From contig JAYRJL010000005.1 in NCBI GenBank assembly GCA_041906305.1, positions 186,001 to 250,000 on the forward strand: a DNA stretch of 64,000 nucleotides, given 5' to 3'. Source of the stretch: SHVZ01 sp041906305. GTDB taxonomy: Bacteria; Pseudomonadota; Alphaproteobacteria; SHVZ01. Shown here one piece after another: positions 37,604-45,376 of the stretch. Every line of letters begins with the position of its first letter. The first letter of the stretch is position 1. Under the pieces are notes generated by a model that was not told the origin of the DNA, made no database searches, and saw only the letters and a program-made list of their open reading frames with translations. Position numbers and translations under genes: made by a program.

Positions 37604-39091
37604 CTAACCGGCGGGCAGCAGGAAACGGAACACCGTCCCGCCGCCCGGATTGGGTTCCGCCCAGATGCGCCCGCCATGATCGCCGACGATAGACTGGCTG
37701 ATCGAGAGTCCGATTCCCATGCCGGTCTTCTTCGTCGTGGTGAAGGGCTTGAACAGGTTTTCCACGATCTCGGCCGGGAGGCCCGGTCCGGTGTCGGCGA
37801 TCGCAACCTCCTGATGGTCGTCGTCGAAACCGCTCGTGCGGATCACGAGCTCGCGCCGTTCGACGCCGTTCATGGCCTCGATGGCGTTGCGCACCAGGTT
37901 CACCACGACCTGCTGGATCTGGATCTTGTCCATGCTGATGGGTCGAAGGTCCGGCGCCAGGTCGTAGAGGATAGAGATGCCGTCGAGCTTGGCACCGACC
38001 GTGGCGAGCGCACCGGCCTCCTCGACGACCATCGAGAGCGATTCCGGGGCACGCTCGACCTCCGTCTTCTCCACGAAACGTCGCAGCCGCCGGATGATCT
38101 GTCCCGCCCGCTCGGCCTGCGCCGCGATCTTGCCGAGGAAGTCGACGATGCGATCCACAGGCGGGCTCGACGTCGACATCATGTGACGGGTGGCATCGCT
38201 GTAGTTGACCACCGCTGTCAGGGGCTGGTTGAGCTCGTGCGCCAGCGAGGACGCGAGCTGGCCCATCGCGCTCAGCCGCGTGATGTGCTGCATCTCGCCG
38301 GTCAGCTCGCGGATGCGGCCTTCGGCCTGGCGAAGATCCGTGGTGTTCCGGCCGATCGTCGAGATCCCGGTCACCTCTCCCTTGTCGTTGCGGATCGGCG
38401 AGAGGGTCAGCGACATGTCGAGCAGGCGGCCGTCCTTGGTCACGCGCTGGGTATCGTACTGGGCGATCACCTCTCCCCGACACACGCGTCGGATGAGGTC
38501 GTCGACCTCGCCCTTCCGTTCGGGCGGGGCCAGGTCGGCGATCGGCCGGCCGATCATTTCCGCGGCCGTGTAGCCGTAGGTCAGCTCCGCGCCCCGGTTC
38601 CAGGCGGCGACGATGCCGCGGAGATCCTTGCCGATGATGACGTCGTGCGAGGATTCGACGATGGCCGCGAGCCGGTCGCGCTCCTGCTCGAACTGCTTCT
38701 GCCGGGTGAGGTCGTGGATGATGCCGACGAAGATGCTCCGCCCGCCCTGGTGCCCTTCGCCGACCGAGAGGTACATCGGAAAGACCGAGCCGTCCTTCCG
38801 CCGTCCCGTGACCTCGCGCCCGTGGCCGATGATCTTGGCCTTCCCGGTGGTGCGGTAGGCCGCGATGTAGCGGTCGTGCTCGTCATGATAGGGGGACGGC
38901 ATCAGCATGCGGATGTTCTGGCCGATCACCTCGGCCGCCGGATAGCCGAACAGCCGCGCGCAGGCCGGGTTGTAGACCTGGACGATCCCGACGGCGTCGA
39001 TGACGATGATGCCGTCGACAGCGGTCGTCAGCAGCGCATCGAGCTGAGCGCTTTCGACGTCCCGGCGATCGTCGGACCCGGTCCGAATCAT
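37604..39091 (-). CDS. fixL: Haem-PAS oxygen-sensing histidine kinase FixL
   Basis: A 495-residue soluble kinase. PAS1 (about residues 15-130) carries the haem-binding signature of FixL: the proximal His72 in DEHDRYIAAYRTT and the signalling Arg92 in IIGHGREVTGRRKDG. PAS2 (about 140-255) lacks this histidine pattern. HisKA has His285 (SSLAHELNQPL), and HATPase has the N box NLVRNAIEAM (Asn402), DTGPGLP and GMGIGLSIS. There is no transmembrane segment. Release of O2 from the haem should switch the kinase on. In the well-studied rhizobial proteins the haem PAS is directly before the kinase; here a second PAS is inserted. Confidence 0.9.
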   Translation of the reverse strand: MIRTGSDDRRDVESAQLDALLTTAVDGIIVIDAVGIVQVYNPACARLFGYPAAEVIGQNIRMLMPSPYHDEHDRYIAAYRTTGKAKIIGHGREVTGRRKDGSVFPMYLSVGEGHQGGRSIFVGIIHDLTRQKQFEQERDRLAAIVESSHDVIIGKDLRGIVAAWNRGAELTYGYTAAEMIGRPIADLAPPERKGEVDDLIRRVCRGEVIAQYDTQRVTKDGRLLDMSLTLSPIRNDKGEVTGISTIGRNTTDLRQAEGRIRELTGEMQHITRLSAMGQLASSLAHELNQPLTAVVNYSDATRHMMSTSSPPVDRIVDFLGKIAAQAERAGQIIRRLRRFVEKTEVERAPESLSMVVEEAGALATVGAKLDGISILYDLAPDLRPISMDKIQIQQVVVNLVRNAIEAMNGVERRELVIRTSGFDDDHQEVAIADTGPGLPAEIVENLFKPFTTTKKTGMGIGLSISQSIVGDHGGRIWAEPNPGGGTVFRFLLPAG

Positions 39092-39105
39092 CGAAGGATC
39101 CTAGC

Positions 39106-39147
39106 GCGGTAATCCCAAAACCACGTCTTGGGATACTATATTACCGC
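39106..39147. promoter_or_regulatory. Nested inverted repeat in the fixL promoter, with FixJ-like core
   Basis: GCGGTAAT (39106) and ATTACCGC (ending 39147) form outer arms; CCCAA and TTGGG form inner arms. The right side, read on the minus strand, contains TAGTATCCC, the same nine bases as upstream of fixK. It starts 15 bases upstream of the fixL ATG. It may be a FixJ autoregulatory operator. Confidence 0.5.
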
Positions 39148-39202
39148 AAATTCTTGACGCTTTCTAATCAGCCCGCGGAACAGAGCCAGGGTGACGCGGG
39201 AC

Positions 39203-39216
39203 TTGACGTGGATCAA
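39203..39216. promoter_or_regulatory. Fnr/FixK-type box 4, TTGACGTGGATCAA
   Basis: Exact match to TTGAY-N4-RTCAA. Centre at 39209.5; a -41.5 position predicts a transcript start near 39251, 17 bases before the L,D-transpeptidase ATG. Confidence 0.85.
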
Positions 39217-39267
39217 GCCGCCCGATCCGTGCGGCCGGCATCCTTAGGCGATGGCTGATCCATCGCC

Positions 39268-40212
39268 ATGAAGCACCCTTCCGTCAACCGGCGCGAGGGC
39301 ATCCAACGCCTCTGCCGCACGGCTGCAGGCGCGTTGCTTCTCGGCGCTCTCGGTCTGCGCCAGAGCCATGCACAGGCGCGGGACGACATCGTCGGTCGCT
39401 TCGCGGTCTGGGCCGCGAGATCGGAGGACACCCTCCTCGACCTGGCTATCCAGCACGATCTCGGCTTCGTCGAGACGGCCGCGGCCAATCCCGGCGTGGA
39501 TCCCTGGCTCCCTGGCGCCGGGACCGTCGTCTCCCTGCCATGCGCCCATCTCCTGCCGGCGGCGCCGCGGCGGGGGATCGTGATCAACCTGGCCGATCAG
39601 CGCCTCTATTTCTTTCCGCCCGCCGGCCCCGTCCAGACCTATCCGATCGGCATCGCCGCGGACGGCATCGCGATCGAGGTCGGCTTCGGGCGCGTCATCC
39701 GCAAGCGCCGCGATCCGGTCTGGATTCCGCCGGCGTCGGTCCGGGCCGAGGCGCCGGAGCTGCCGCAGGCGGTTCCGCCGGGGCCGGACAATCCGCTCGG
39801 GGCCTTCGCGCTCGACCTCAGCTGGACGAGCACGGCGATCCACGGGACCAACAATCCCTACGGCGTCGGCCGGCGCGTCAGCCATGGCTGCTTCCGATTG
39901 TATCCCGACGATATCGCCGCGCTGTTCCCTCAGGTCGCGATCGGGACCGAGGTGCGCATCGTCGATCAGCCGGTCAAGCTCGGCTGGTCGGCGGAGGGGC
40001 TCATGCTCGAGGTCCACCCGACGCTGTCCCAGGCCGACGAGATCGAGGCGCGTGGCGGCGCCGAACCCGTGGACCTGCCGGATCTGGAGATGCTGGTCAT
40101 GGAAGCCGCGGGCGCGGTGGCGGACGACCTCGACTGGAGGACTCTCAGGCGCGTGGCCCGCGAGCATCTCGGCATTCCCTTCCCGATCCTGAGATCGGGC
40201 CGCGACCGCTAG
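39268..40212 (+). CDS. L,D-transpeptidase (YkuD family), exported
   Basis: A 314-residue periplasmic enzyme. The signal peptide (CRTAAGALLLGALGLRQSHAQ) has an RR pair upstream. A LysM-like segment may lie at about residues 40-95 (LAIQHDLGFVETAAANPGVD). The YkuD domain has HGTNNPYGVG and SHGCFRL, with the catalytic cysteine in the latter. It would make 3-3 peptidoglycan cross-links or attach a protein to peptidoglycan. Box 4 upstream implies induction at low oxygen. Its stop is 3 bases from that of the convergent nitroreductase. Confidence 0.9.
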   Translation: MKHPSVNRREGIQRLCRTAAGALLLGALGLRQSHAQARDDIVGRFAVWAARSEDTLLDLAIQHDLGFVETAAANPGVDPWLPGAGTVVSLPCAHLLPAAPRRGIVINLADQRLYFFPPAGPVQTYPIGIAADGIAIEVGFGRVIRKRRDPVWIPPASVRAEAPELPQAVPPGPDNPLGAFALDLSWTSTAIHGTNNPYGVGRRVSHGCFRLYPDDIAALFPQVAIGTEVRIVDQPVKLGWSAEGLMLEVHPTLSQADEIEARGGAEPVDLPDLEMLVMEAAGAVADDLDWRTLRRVAREHLGIPFPILRSGRDR

Positions 40213-40215
40213 CCG

Positions 40216-40770
40216 CTAGAGCGCCGGCCAGAGTACGAGCGGCTTGTGCCGCGGCGTCGGCGCCGACACCGATGCGGGCTCGCCGACGACGATTGGGGCC
40301 ACCGGCACCTGATCGGGCAGCAGGCCGAGAAGCGACCGCGTCTGCGGCAGCTCGAGCCATGGACGGGCAGTGCCGATCCAGCACGTTCCCCAGCCTCGCC
40401 CGTGGGCGGCGAGCATCAGGCCGTGTGCGGCCAGGCAGCAATCCTCGGCGGCCTGACGCGACGGCGGCCTGGCGCAGACGATGATGAGACAGGGAGCGCC
40501 GTAGAAGATGTTGGAGGACGGATCCTGGAGCATCGTTCGATGCGCCGCATCCGCCGACGGCATGGCCAGCAGCGCGCGCTTGGCGAGGCCCGACATCCTT
40601 TCCAGACGTTCCTTGCCCTCGACGACCACGAAGGACCAGGGCTGCAGGTTCATCGCGCTCGGCGACGCGGCTGCCGCCTCGATGAGGCTCAGGATCTCCT
40701 CACGCGAGACCGGCTCGTCCGTATAGTGCCTGACGGACCGGCGGTCCTTGATTGCCTGCATCAGCTCCAT
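40216..40770 (-). CDS. Nitroreductase family flavoprotein
   Basis: A 184-residue FMN-dependent nitroreductase-like protein. It opens MQAIKDRRSVRHYTDEPVSRE, the family N-terminus, with ASPSAMNLQPWSFVVVEGKE (FMN contacts) and GLMLAAHGRGWGTCWIG in the C-terminal half. Such enzymes use NAD(P)H to reduce nitro groups, quinones or enones. The ATG at 40770 has GGAGTCGGAG before it. It follows the lipoprotein gene by 64 bases and probably shares box 5. Confidence 0.88.
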   Translation of the reverse strand: MELMQAIKDRRSVRHYTDEPVSREEILSLIEAAAASPSAMNLQPWSFVVVEGKERLERMSGLAKRALLAMPSADAAHRTMLQDPSSNIFYGAPCLIIVCARPPSRQAAEDCCLAAHGLMLAAHGRGWGTCWIGTARPWLELPQTRSLLGLLPDQVPVAPIVVGEPASVSAPTPRHKPLVLWPAL

Positions 40771-40834
40771 CGACTCCGACTCCGGCTCCGAGGCTTCGGG
40801 CTGCCGCCACGAGTCCTGGCGCAGCCCGCGTCGG

Positions 40835-41158
40835 TCACGGCGTCGTCTTGCGCTGCGTGCGTCGGAACATGCGATCGGCGCGTTCGGCCGCGGCCTTCGC
40901 GTTGTCGGCGGCATTCGAGGCGGCGGTCGATGCGGCGCGGGCGGCGTCGGCGCTCTGGCCGGCCGTGGCCGAGGCCCGCGCGGCTGCGTCGCTGGCGCTC
41001 CTGGCGGCATCGGCGGCGCGATCCGCCGCGGCCTTCGCCTCGATCGAGGTCTGCCGCACGCTTTCGAGCAGGGCGCGGTCGTCCTGGCTGAGCGTGGTGC
41101 AGGCGCCGAGCGCGACGACCGGCAGCGCCACGGCGAGCATCCTCGTGAATCGATTCAT
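40835..41158 (-). CDS. Alanine-rich lipoprotein (Lpp-like zipper)
   Basis: A 107-residue lipoprotein. The lipobox is VALGAC (Cys20). After TTLSQDDRALLESVRQ it becomes a long Ala-rich helix with heptad-like spacing (AADRAADAARSASDAAARAS and so on), like alanine-zipper proteins of the outer membrane (Lpp/OprI type). It ends RTQRKTTP and lacks the C-terminal lysine of Braun lipoprotein that is linked to peptidoglycan. AAAGGAG precedes the ATG at 41158. Box 5 is centred 116 bases upstream. Confidence 0.75.
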   Translation of the reverse strand: MNRFTRMLAVALPVVALGACTTLSQDDRALLESVRQTSIEAKAAADRAADAARSASDAAARASATAGQSADAARAASTAASNAADNAKAAAERADRMFRRTQRKTTP

Positions 41159-41267
41159 CGTCCTTGCTCCTTTCGTGCCTGACGTTACTTGGAGGTCCTG
41201 ATGGCGGTGGTCCTGACCTTGGACTCGATTGGTGCGGACAGCGTATGGCGGCCCGGAAGTCGCCTCG

Positions 41268-41281
41268 TTGATGTAGGTCAA
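41268..41281. promoter_or_regulatory. Fnr/FixK-type box 5, TTGATGTAGGTCAA
   Basis: Exact match to TTGAY-N4-RTCAA. A -41.5 position places a minus-strand transcript start near 41233, with a leader of about 75 bases before the lipoprotein gene. Same sequence as box 12. Confidence 0.85.
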
Positions 41282-41322
41282 CGGGGGGTCATGCGGTGCC
41301 GCACGAGGATGTGAGGACCCGT

Positions 41323-41799
41323 CTAGCGCGCCGCGAGGCCGCGCTCGATGCGATGGGCCAGCGTGTCGAGATGCTTGCCGAGATCGCCGTCGGGCACCGG
41401 GGTCAGGTCCTTCGCGAGCTCGCCGACCACCCGCTTGCTGGCCTGGGTGTCGAGGTGGCCCCTGATCTCCCCGAGCACGCGCGCCGGCGCCACCAGCACC
41501 AGCTCGTCGAACTCCGCCGCACGCGAGGCTTCGTTGATGTCGGCGGCGGTCTTGTGCGCAAAGGCGAGCTTGGCCTGCCGATGCGGGTCGTGCTTCGCCT
41601 CGGCCGCGTGGCGGGCCGAAGACGCGCTCTCGCCGACACGTCCGGCGCGATCCGACACGATCTGCGAGGTCTTGAGCCGGGCCAGTCGCGATTCCGACCG
41701 GCTCACCTGGTGATAGCCGCCGGTCTCGGCGTCGCGGCGGACGATGCGCGCATGGGCGCCGTCGGCGATGAGGTACCAGATCTCGACGTGCTTCGACAT
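41323..41799 (-). CDS. Host attachment family protein (AtsE-like)
   Basis: A 158-residue cytoplasmic protein. It opens VEIWYLIADGAHARIVRRDAE and continues with FDELVLVAPARVLGEIRGHLD and VVGELAKDLTPVPDGDLGKHL, the layout of the family named for Agrobacterium attachment gene atsE; the fold is related to eRF1 domain 2. The biochemical role is unknown. GGAGGAAGAA precedes the ATG at 41799. It is divergent from the beta-CASP gene and shares box 6 with it. Confidence 0.85.
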   Translation of the reverse strand: MSKHVEIWYLIADGAHARIVRRDAETGGYHQVSRSESRLARLKTSQIVSDRAGRVGESASSARHAAEAKHDPHRQAKLAFAHKTAADINEASRAAEFDELVLVAPARVLGEIRGHLDTQASKRVVGELAKDLTPVPDGDLGKHLDTLAHRIERGLAAR

Positions 41800-41862
41800 T
41801 TCTTCCTCCGTCTGAAGCGTGACGCAGACGACAACAGCTAGCGCAGGTCGCGCGAGATCGGA

Positions 41863-41876
41863 TTGACGTGGATCAA
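41863..41876. promoter_or_regulatory. Fnr/FixK-type box 6, TTGACGTGGATCAA, shared by two divergent genes
   Basis: Exact match to TTGAY-N4-RTCAA in the 148-base divergent region. The -41.5 rule gives starts near 41828 (29 bases before the attachment-protein ATG) and near 41911 (37 bases before the beta-CASP ATG), so one symmetric box can serve both genes. Same sequence as box 4. Confidence 0.85.
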
Positions 41877-41947
41877 TCTCCGGCCTTGGCTCAGGCGGCA
41901 AAAAGGAGAACGAATAGGTTCAGGCACGCGCATCAACCGGGAAATCC

Positions 41948-43576
41948 ATGACCACGACGCCCGCTCATTCCGTCACCCTGCAGTTCTGCGGGGGCGCGCA
42001 TACGGTCACCGGCTCCTGCCTCCTGTTCCGGACGCCGAGGGCCAAGGTTCTCGTGGATTGCGGGATGTTCCAGGGATCGAAGACGCTCAAGTCGCTGAAC
42101 TACGGCGCCTTCGCGTTCGACCCTTCCGAGATCGACACCGTGCTCCTCACCCACGCGCATATCGACCACAGCGGGCTGCTGCCCAAGCTCGTCACCAGCG
42201 GCTTTCGCGGCCGCATCCTGGCGACCCGCGGCACCATCGATCTCTGCTCCTATCTCCTGCCGGATGCGGGCTACATCCAGGAGAGCGAGGTCGTCGCGCT
42301 GAACCAGCGGAACGCGGCGCGCGGCCGCGAACCGGTGTCGCCGATCTACACCAAGGCCGATGCGATCGCGTCGCTCAACGCTTTCCGCCCGGTCGACTAC
42401 GAGACGTGGTTTTCGGCCGCGCCGGGCGTGCGCGCGCGCTTCTGGAACGCCGGCCATCTTCTCGGATCGGCGTCGATCGAGCTCGAGTTCGAACCGGCAG
42501 CCGGCGGACGTCCGCTGACGGTGCTGGCCTCCGGCGACATCGGCCCGAACGGCAAGCTGTTCCAGCCCGACCCCGACGCGCCGTCCGGAATCGACTACGT
42601 CGTCTCGGAGTCGACCTATGGCGACACCGACCGTCCGGACGTGTCGTCGAAGGAACGCCGCAAGCGCCTGGCGGACGAGCTCCGCGCCGCGCGGTCCGCC
42701 GGCGGCGCCCTGCTGATCCCGGCCTTCGCGGTGGAGCGGACGCAGGAGCTTCTCGTCGAGCTGATGGACCTGATGGACAAGCACGAAGTGCCGGCGGCGC
42801 CGGTCTTCCTGGACTCGCCGCTCGCGATCCGGGCGACCGAGGTGTTCCGGCAGCACGCCTCGACCCTCGAAGGCGACTTCGACATCGACCGCCTGCTCGA
42901 CTCCCCGCACCTGCATGCGACGGAGACGGTGGAGGAGAGCAAGCGGATCGCGCGCTTCTCGGGCTTCCACATCATCGTCGCCGGCAGCGGCATGTGCGAG
43001 GCAGGGCGCATCCGCCACCATCTCAAGCACTGGCTCTGGCGGCGGGATGCGACCGTGCTGCTCACCGGATTCCAGGCGCGCGGAACCCTGGGGCGCTTCC
43101 TCGCCGACGGCGCCTCGGCGGTCCGCATCCAGGGCGAGGAGGTGAAGGTCGCCGCACGCATCCGGCAGATCGACGACTATTCCGGCCACGCCGACGGCCC
43201 CGAGCTGCTCGACTGGATCACGCGGCGCGGGCCGATCCGCCGCGGCATCTTCCTCGATCATGGCGAGCGCGGCGCGCTCGAAGCGCTTCGCCGGCACGTC
43301 GACGAGCATCTCGGCGGAGCGCCCGTCTGTCTCGTGCCGGAGCTCGACCAGCGCTTCGAGATCGGCGAGGCCGCGCCTCGGCCCCTCGAAGGCGTGCAGC
43401 GGCGGCTTCAGCCGGAAGCCGTCGAGAACCTCGACTGGCACAACGAGATGTCGAGGCTCATCCTCGACATCAACCGGCGGCTGGAGGGCGCGTCGAGCGA
43501 CCGCGAGCGCGACCAGCTGGTGCGGACCCTGCGCCAGGCGCTGGGAAATGCAGGTGCGGCCGCGCCGAGAGGCTGA
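41948..43576 (+). CDS. MBL-fold beta-CASP ribonuclease-like protein
   Basis: A 542-residue metallo-beta-lactamase-fold protein. The zinc motif HxHxDH is His69-x-His71-x-Asp73-His74 (THAHIDHSG), with WNAGHLLGSAS and SGDIGPNGK further on. A beta-CASP insertion follows (IPAFAVERTQELL; VFLDSPLAIRATEVFR; IIVAGSGMCEAGRI). The RMMBL end carries IDDYSGHADGPELLDW. This is the CPSF-73/YtiA type nuclease architecture that processes RNA. In bacterial hypoxia islands such genes often sit beside CBS and PfkB genes, as here. Confidence 0.88.
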   Translation: MTTTPAHSVTLQFCGGAHTVTGSCLLFRTPRAKVLVDCGMFQGSKTLKSLNYGAFAFDPSEIDTVLLTHAHIDHSGLLPKLVTSGFRGRILATRGTIDLCSYLLPDAGYIQESEVVALNQRNAARGREPVSPIYTKADAIASLNAFRPVDYETWFSAAPGVRARFWNAGHLLGSASIELEFEPAAGGRPLTVLASGDIGPNGKLFQPDPDAPSGIDYVVSESTYGDTDRPDVSSKERRKRLADELRAARSAGGALLIPAFAVERTQELLVELMDLMDKHEVPAAPVFLDSPLAIRATEVFRQHASTLEGDFDIDRLLDSPHLHATETVEESKRIARFSGFHIIVAGSGMCEAGRIRHHLKHWLWRRDATVLLTGFQARGTLGRFLADGASAVRIQGEEVKVAARIRQIDDYSGHADGPELLDWITRRGPIRRGIFLDHGERGALEALRRHVDEHLGGAPVCLVPELDQRFEIGEAAPRPLEGVQRRLQPEAVENLDWHNEMSRLILDINRRLEGASSDRERDQLVRTLRQALGNAGAAAPRG

Positions 43577-43586
43577 TCCAGATCAA
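43573..43586. promoter_or_regulatory. Fnr/FixK-type box 7, CTGATCCAGATCAA
   Basis: One mismatch (first T is C). It overlaps the beta-CASP stop codon. A -41.5 position gives a transcript start near 43621, 26 bases before the CBS-BON ATG, so the CBS-PfkB pair can be transcribed on its own. Confidence 0.7.
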
Positions 43587-43646
43587 GGGCGGAGCGGGCG
43601 AGGCCGCGCAGACTGGATGGCGAGACCACTCCAGCGGAGAGCCGAC

Positions 43647-44351
43647 ATGCGTGCCGCAGACATCATGACGACCGCCGTCGTCACCACGACTCCCGACGCC
43701 CTGATCAGCGACGTCGCGCAGGCGATGCTGCGTCATCGCGTCAGCGCCCTGCCGGTCGTCGACTTCAGCGGCAAGGTCGTCGGCATGGTGAGCGAAGGCG
43801 ATCTGCAGCGCCGCGCCGAGACCGGCACCGAGCGGCATCGTTCCTGGTGGCTGGAGCTCGTCGCCTCGAACGCCGAGCGTGCCCACGACTTCGAGAAGTT
43901 TCGCGGCCGCCACGTGCGCAACGTCATGACGACGGGAGCGACGACCGTCGCCGAGGACACGCCATTGGCCGAGATCGCCGAGATCCTCGAGACCCGGCAC
44001 ATCAAGCGCGTGCCGGTGCTCCGCGAGGGACGCCTGGTCGGCATCGTCAGCCGCGCGGACCTGCTTCGCGGCCTTGCGGTGTCGAAAGGCAGGTCGGCCG
44101 CCCCCGCCGCCGACGACGCAGCGATCAGGCAGGCGGTGCTCGATGCCCTCGGTCGCCAGGAGTGGCTGTCCGTCACGCCGGCGCGGGTCGTCGTCGACCA
44201 CGGCGTGGTCCATCTTTGGGGGCACGCCCTCAGCCACGAGGAAGTCGGCGCGATGCGCGTCGTCGCCGAGAACGTGCCCGGCGTCAAGGAAGTCTTGAGC
44301 CACATGGTGGTCGTCTCCGGCGCCACCTTCCAGCCGGTCGGGACGTTCTAG
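43647..44351 (+). CDS. CBS-CBS-BON domain protein
   Basis: A 234-residue protein. The first CBS domain spans residues 1-60 (MRAADIMTTAVVTTTPD; SALPVVDFSGKVVGMVSEGDL), the second about 85-140 (VRNVMTTGATTVAEDTPL; IKRVPVLREGRLVGIVSRADLLRG). A BON domain occupies about 155-225 (WLSVTPARVVVDHGVVHLWGHA). CBS pairs bind adenine nucleotides; BON domains bind lipid or membrane surfaces. It may sense energy charge. GGAGA precedes the ATG at 43647. Co-directional with pfkB 21 bases downstream. Confidence 0.9.
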   Translation: MRAADIMTTAVVTTTPDALISDVAQAMLRHRVSALPVVDFSGKVVGMVSEGDLQRRAETGTERHRSWWLELVASNAERAHDFEKFRGRHVRNVMTTGATTVAEDTPLAEIAEILETRHIKRVPVLREGRLVGIVSRADLLRGLAVSKGRSAAPAADDAAIRQAVLDALGRQEWLSVTPARVVVDHGVVHLWGHALSHEEVGAMRVVAENVPGVKEVLSHMVVVSGATFQPVGTF

Positions 44352-44372
44352 CCCGACATAGAAAAGGTCGCC

Positions 44373-45308
44373 ATGGACGTCCTGACCGTCACGCCCAACC
44401 CGTCGGTGGACGTCTACACGTCGACCGAAAAGCTGACGCCGTTCACGAAGCTTCGCTGCGCTGCGCCCCGGTACGACGCGGGCGGCGGCGGCGTGAACGT
44501 CGCGCGCGTGGTGAAGCGCCTGGGCGGGGATCCTCTCGCCCTGCTTCCGGCCGGCGGGTCGTCCGGCGAGATGCTGCTTCGCCTGCTCGCGGGCCAGGGC
44601 GTCCGTACCGAGGCGATCCCCTTCGACGGAGAGACCCGCCAGGACTTCACGGTCTTCGACCGGACCGGCGAAAGCCAGTACCAGTTCGTCCTTCCTGGAC
44701 CGGAACTCCCGGCGGAAACCTGGCAGGCCTGTCTCGACCGGGCGCGCAAGACCGGCCGCCATCCCCGCATCCTCGTCGGAAGCGGCAGCCTCCCTCAGGG
44801 CGTGCCCGTGGACTTCTACGGCCGGCTCGCCTCGGTCGCGAAGGAGATGGGGGCGCGGGCGGTCGTCGACTGCGCCGGGCCGGCCTTGCGCGCGGCCGTG
44901 GCTGAGGGCGTCCATCTCATCAAGCCGAACCTGCGCGAATTCCAGGAACTGGTCGGCCGCAAGGTCACGGATGAGGCCGGCTGGCTCGCCGAAGGCCGGG
45001 CGCTGGTCGCCGGCGGCAAGGTCGACTACATCGCGCTGACGCTCGGCGCCGAGGGCGCGCTGCTGATCGGCGCCGACATCGCCCTTCGCGCCGACGGCGT
45101 CCGGCTCAAGCCCGCCAGCGTGATCGGCGCCGGCGACAGCTTCGTCGGCGCGCTCTCCCTGAGCCTCGCCGCTGGCGACCCGATCGAGACGGCCTTTCGC
45201 AACGGCGTCGCCGCCGGCACCGCGGCGACGCTGAACGCCGGTACCGAGCTGTGCCGGGCCGAGGATGTCCATCGGCTGCTCGCGCAGGTCGCGTTGCGGA
45301 GGATCTAG
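44373..45308 (+). CDS. pfkB: PfkB-type hexose-phosphate kinase (1-phosphofructokinase family)
   Basis: A 311-residue ribokinase-fold sugar kinase. It opens VLTVTPNPSVDVYTSTEKL, and has GGGGVNVARVVKRLGG (substrate contacts), KPNLREFQELVGR and the ATP/catalytic motif VIGAGDSFVGALSLSLA with the catalytic aspartate. It may phosphorylate fructose 6-phosphate, fructose 1-phosphate or tagatose 6-phosphate. Kinases of this type appear in hypoxia/dormancy regulons of other bacteria. AAAGG precedes the ATG. It is 21 bases after the CBS-BON gene, in one operon. Confidence 0.9.
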   Translation: MDVLTVTPNPSVDVYTSTEKLTPFTKLRCAAPRYDAGGGGVNVARVVKRLGGDPLALLPAGGSSGEMLLRLLAGQGVRTEAIPFDGETRQDFTVFDRTGESQYQFVLPGPELPAETWQACLDRARKTGRHPRILVGSGSLPQGVPVDFYGRLASVAKEMGARAVVDCAGPALRAAVAEGVHLIKPNLREFQELVGRKVTDEAGWLAEGRALVAGGKVDYIALTLGAEGALLIGADIALRADGVRLKPASVIGAGDSFVGALSLSLAAGDPIETAFRNGVAAGTAATLNAGTELCRAEDVHRLLAQVALRRI

Positions 45309-45326
45309 CTGAGGTCTCCGCCCCGC

Positions 45327-45340
45327 TTGATCGAGATCAA
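45327..45340. promoter_or_regulatory. Fnr/FixK-type box 8, TTGATCGAGATCAA
   Basis: Exact and fully symmetric match (TTGAT-N4-ATCAA), between pfkB and the membrane-protein gene. The -41.5 rule places a transcript start near 45375, only two bases ahead of the ATG at 45377. Either the mRNA is leaderless or translation starts further in, for example at GTG 45434. Confidence 0.85.
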
Positions 45341-45376
45341 GCCGTGCCCACGCCGACCGGTTCAGAATTGCGCCGG

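Noticed and set aside
40835..41158. Ala-rich lipoprotein considered as Braun lipoprotein
   Set aside because: It ends TTP, with no C-terminal lysine for attachment to peptidoglycan.
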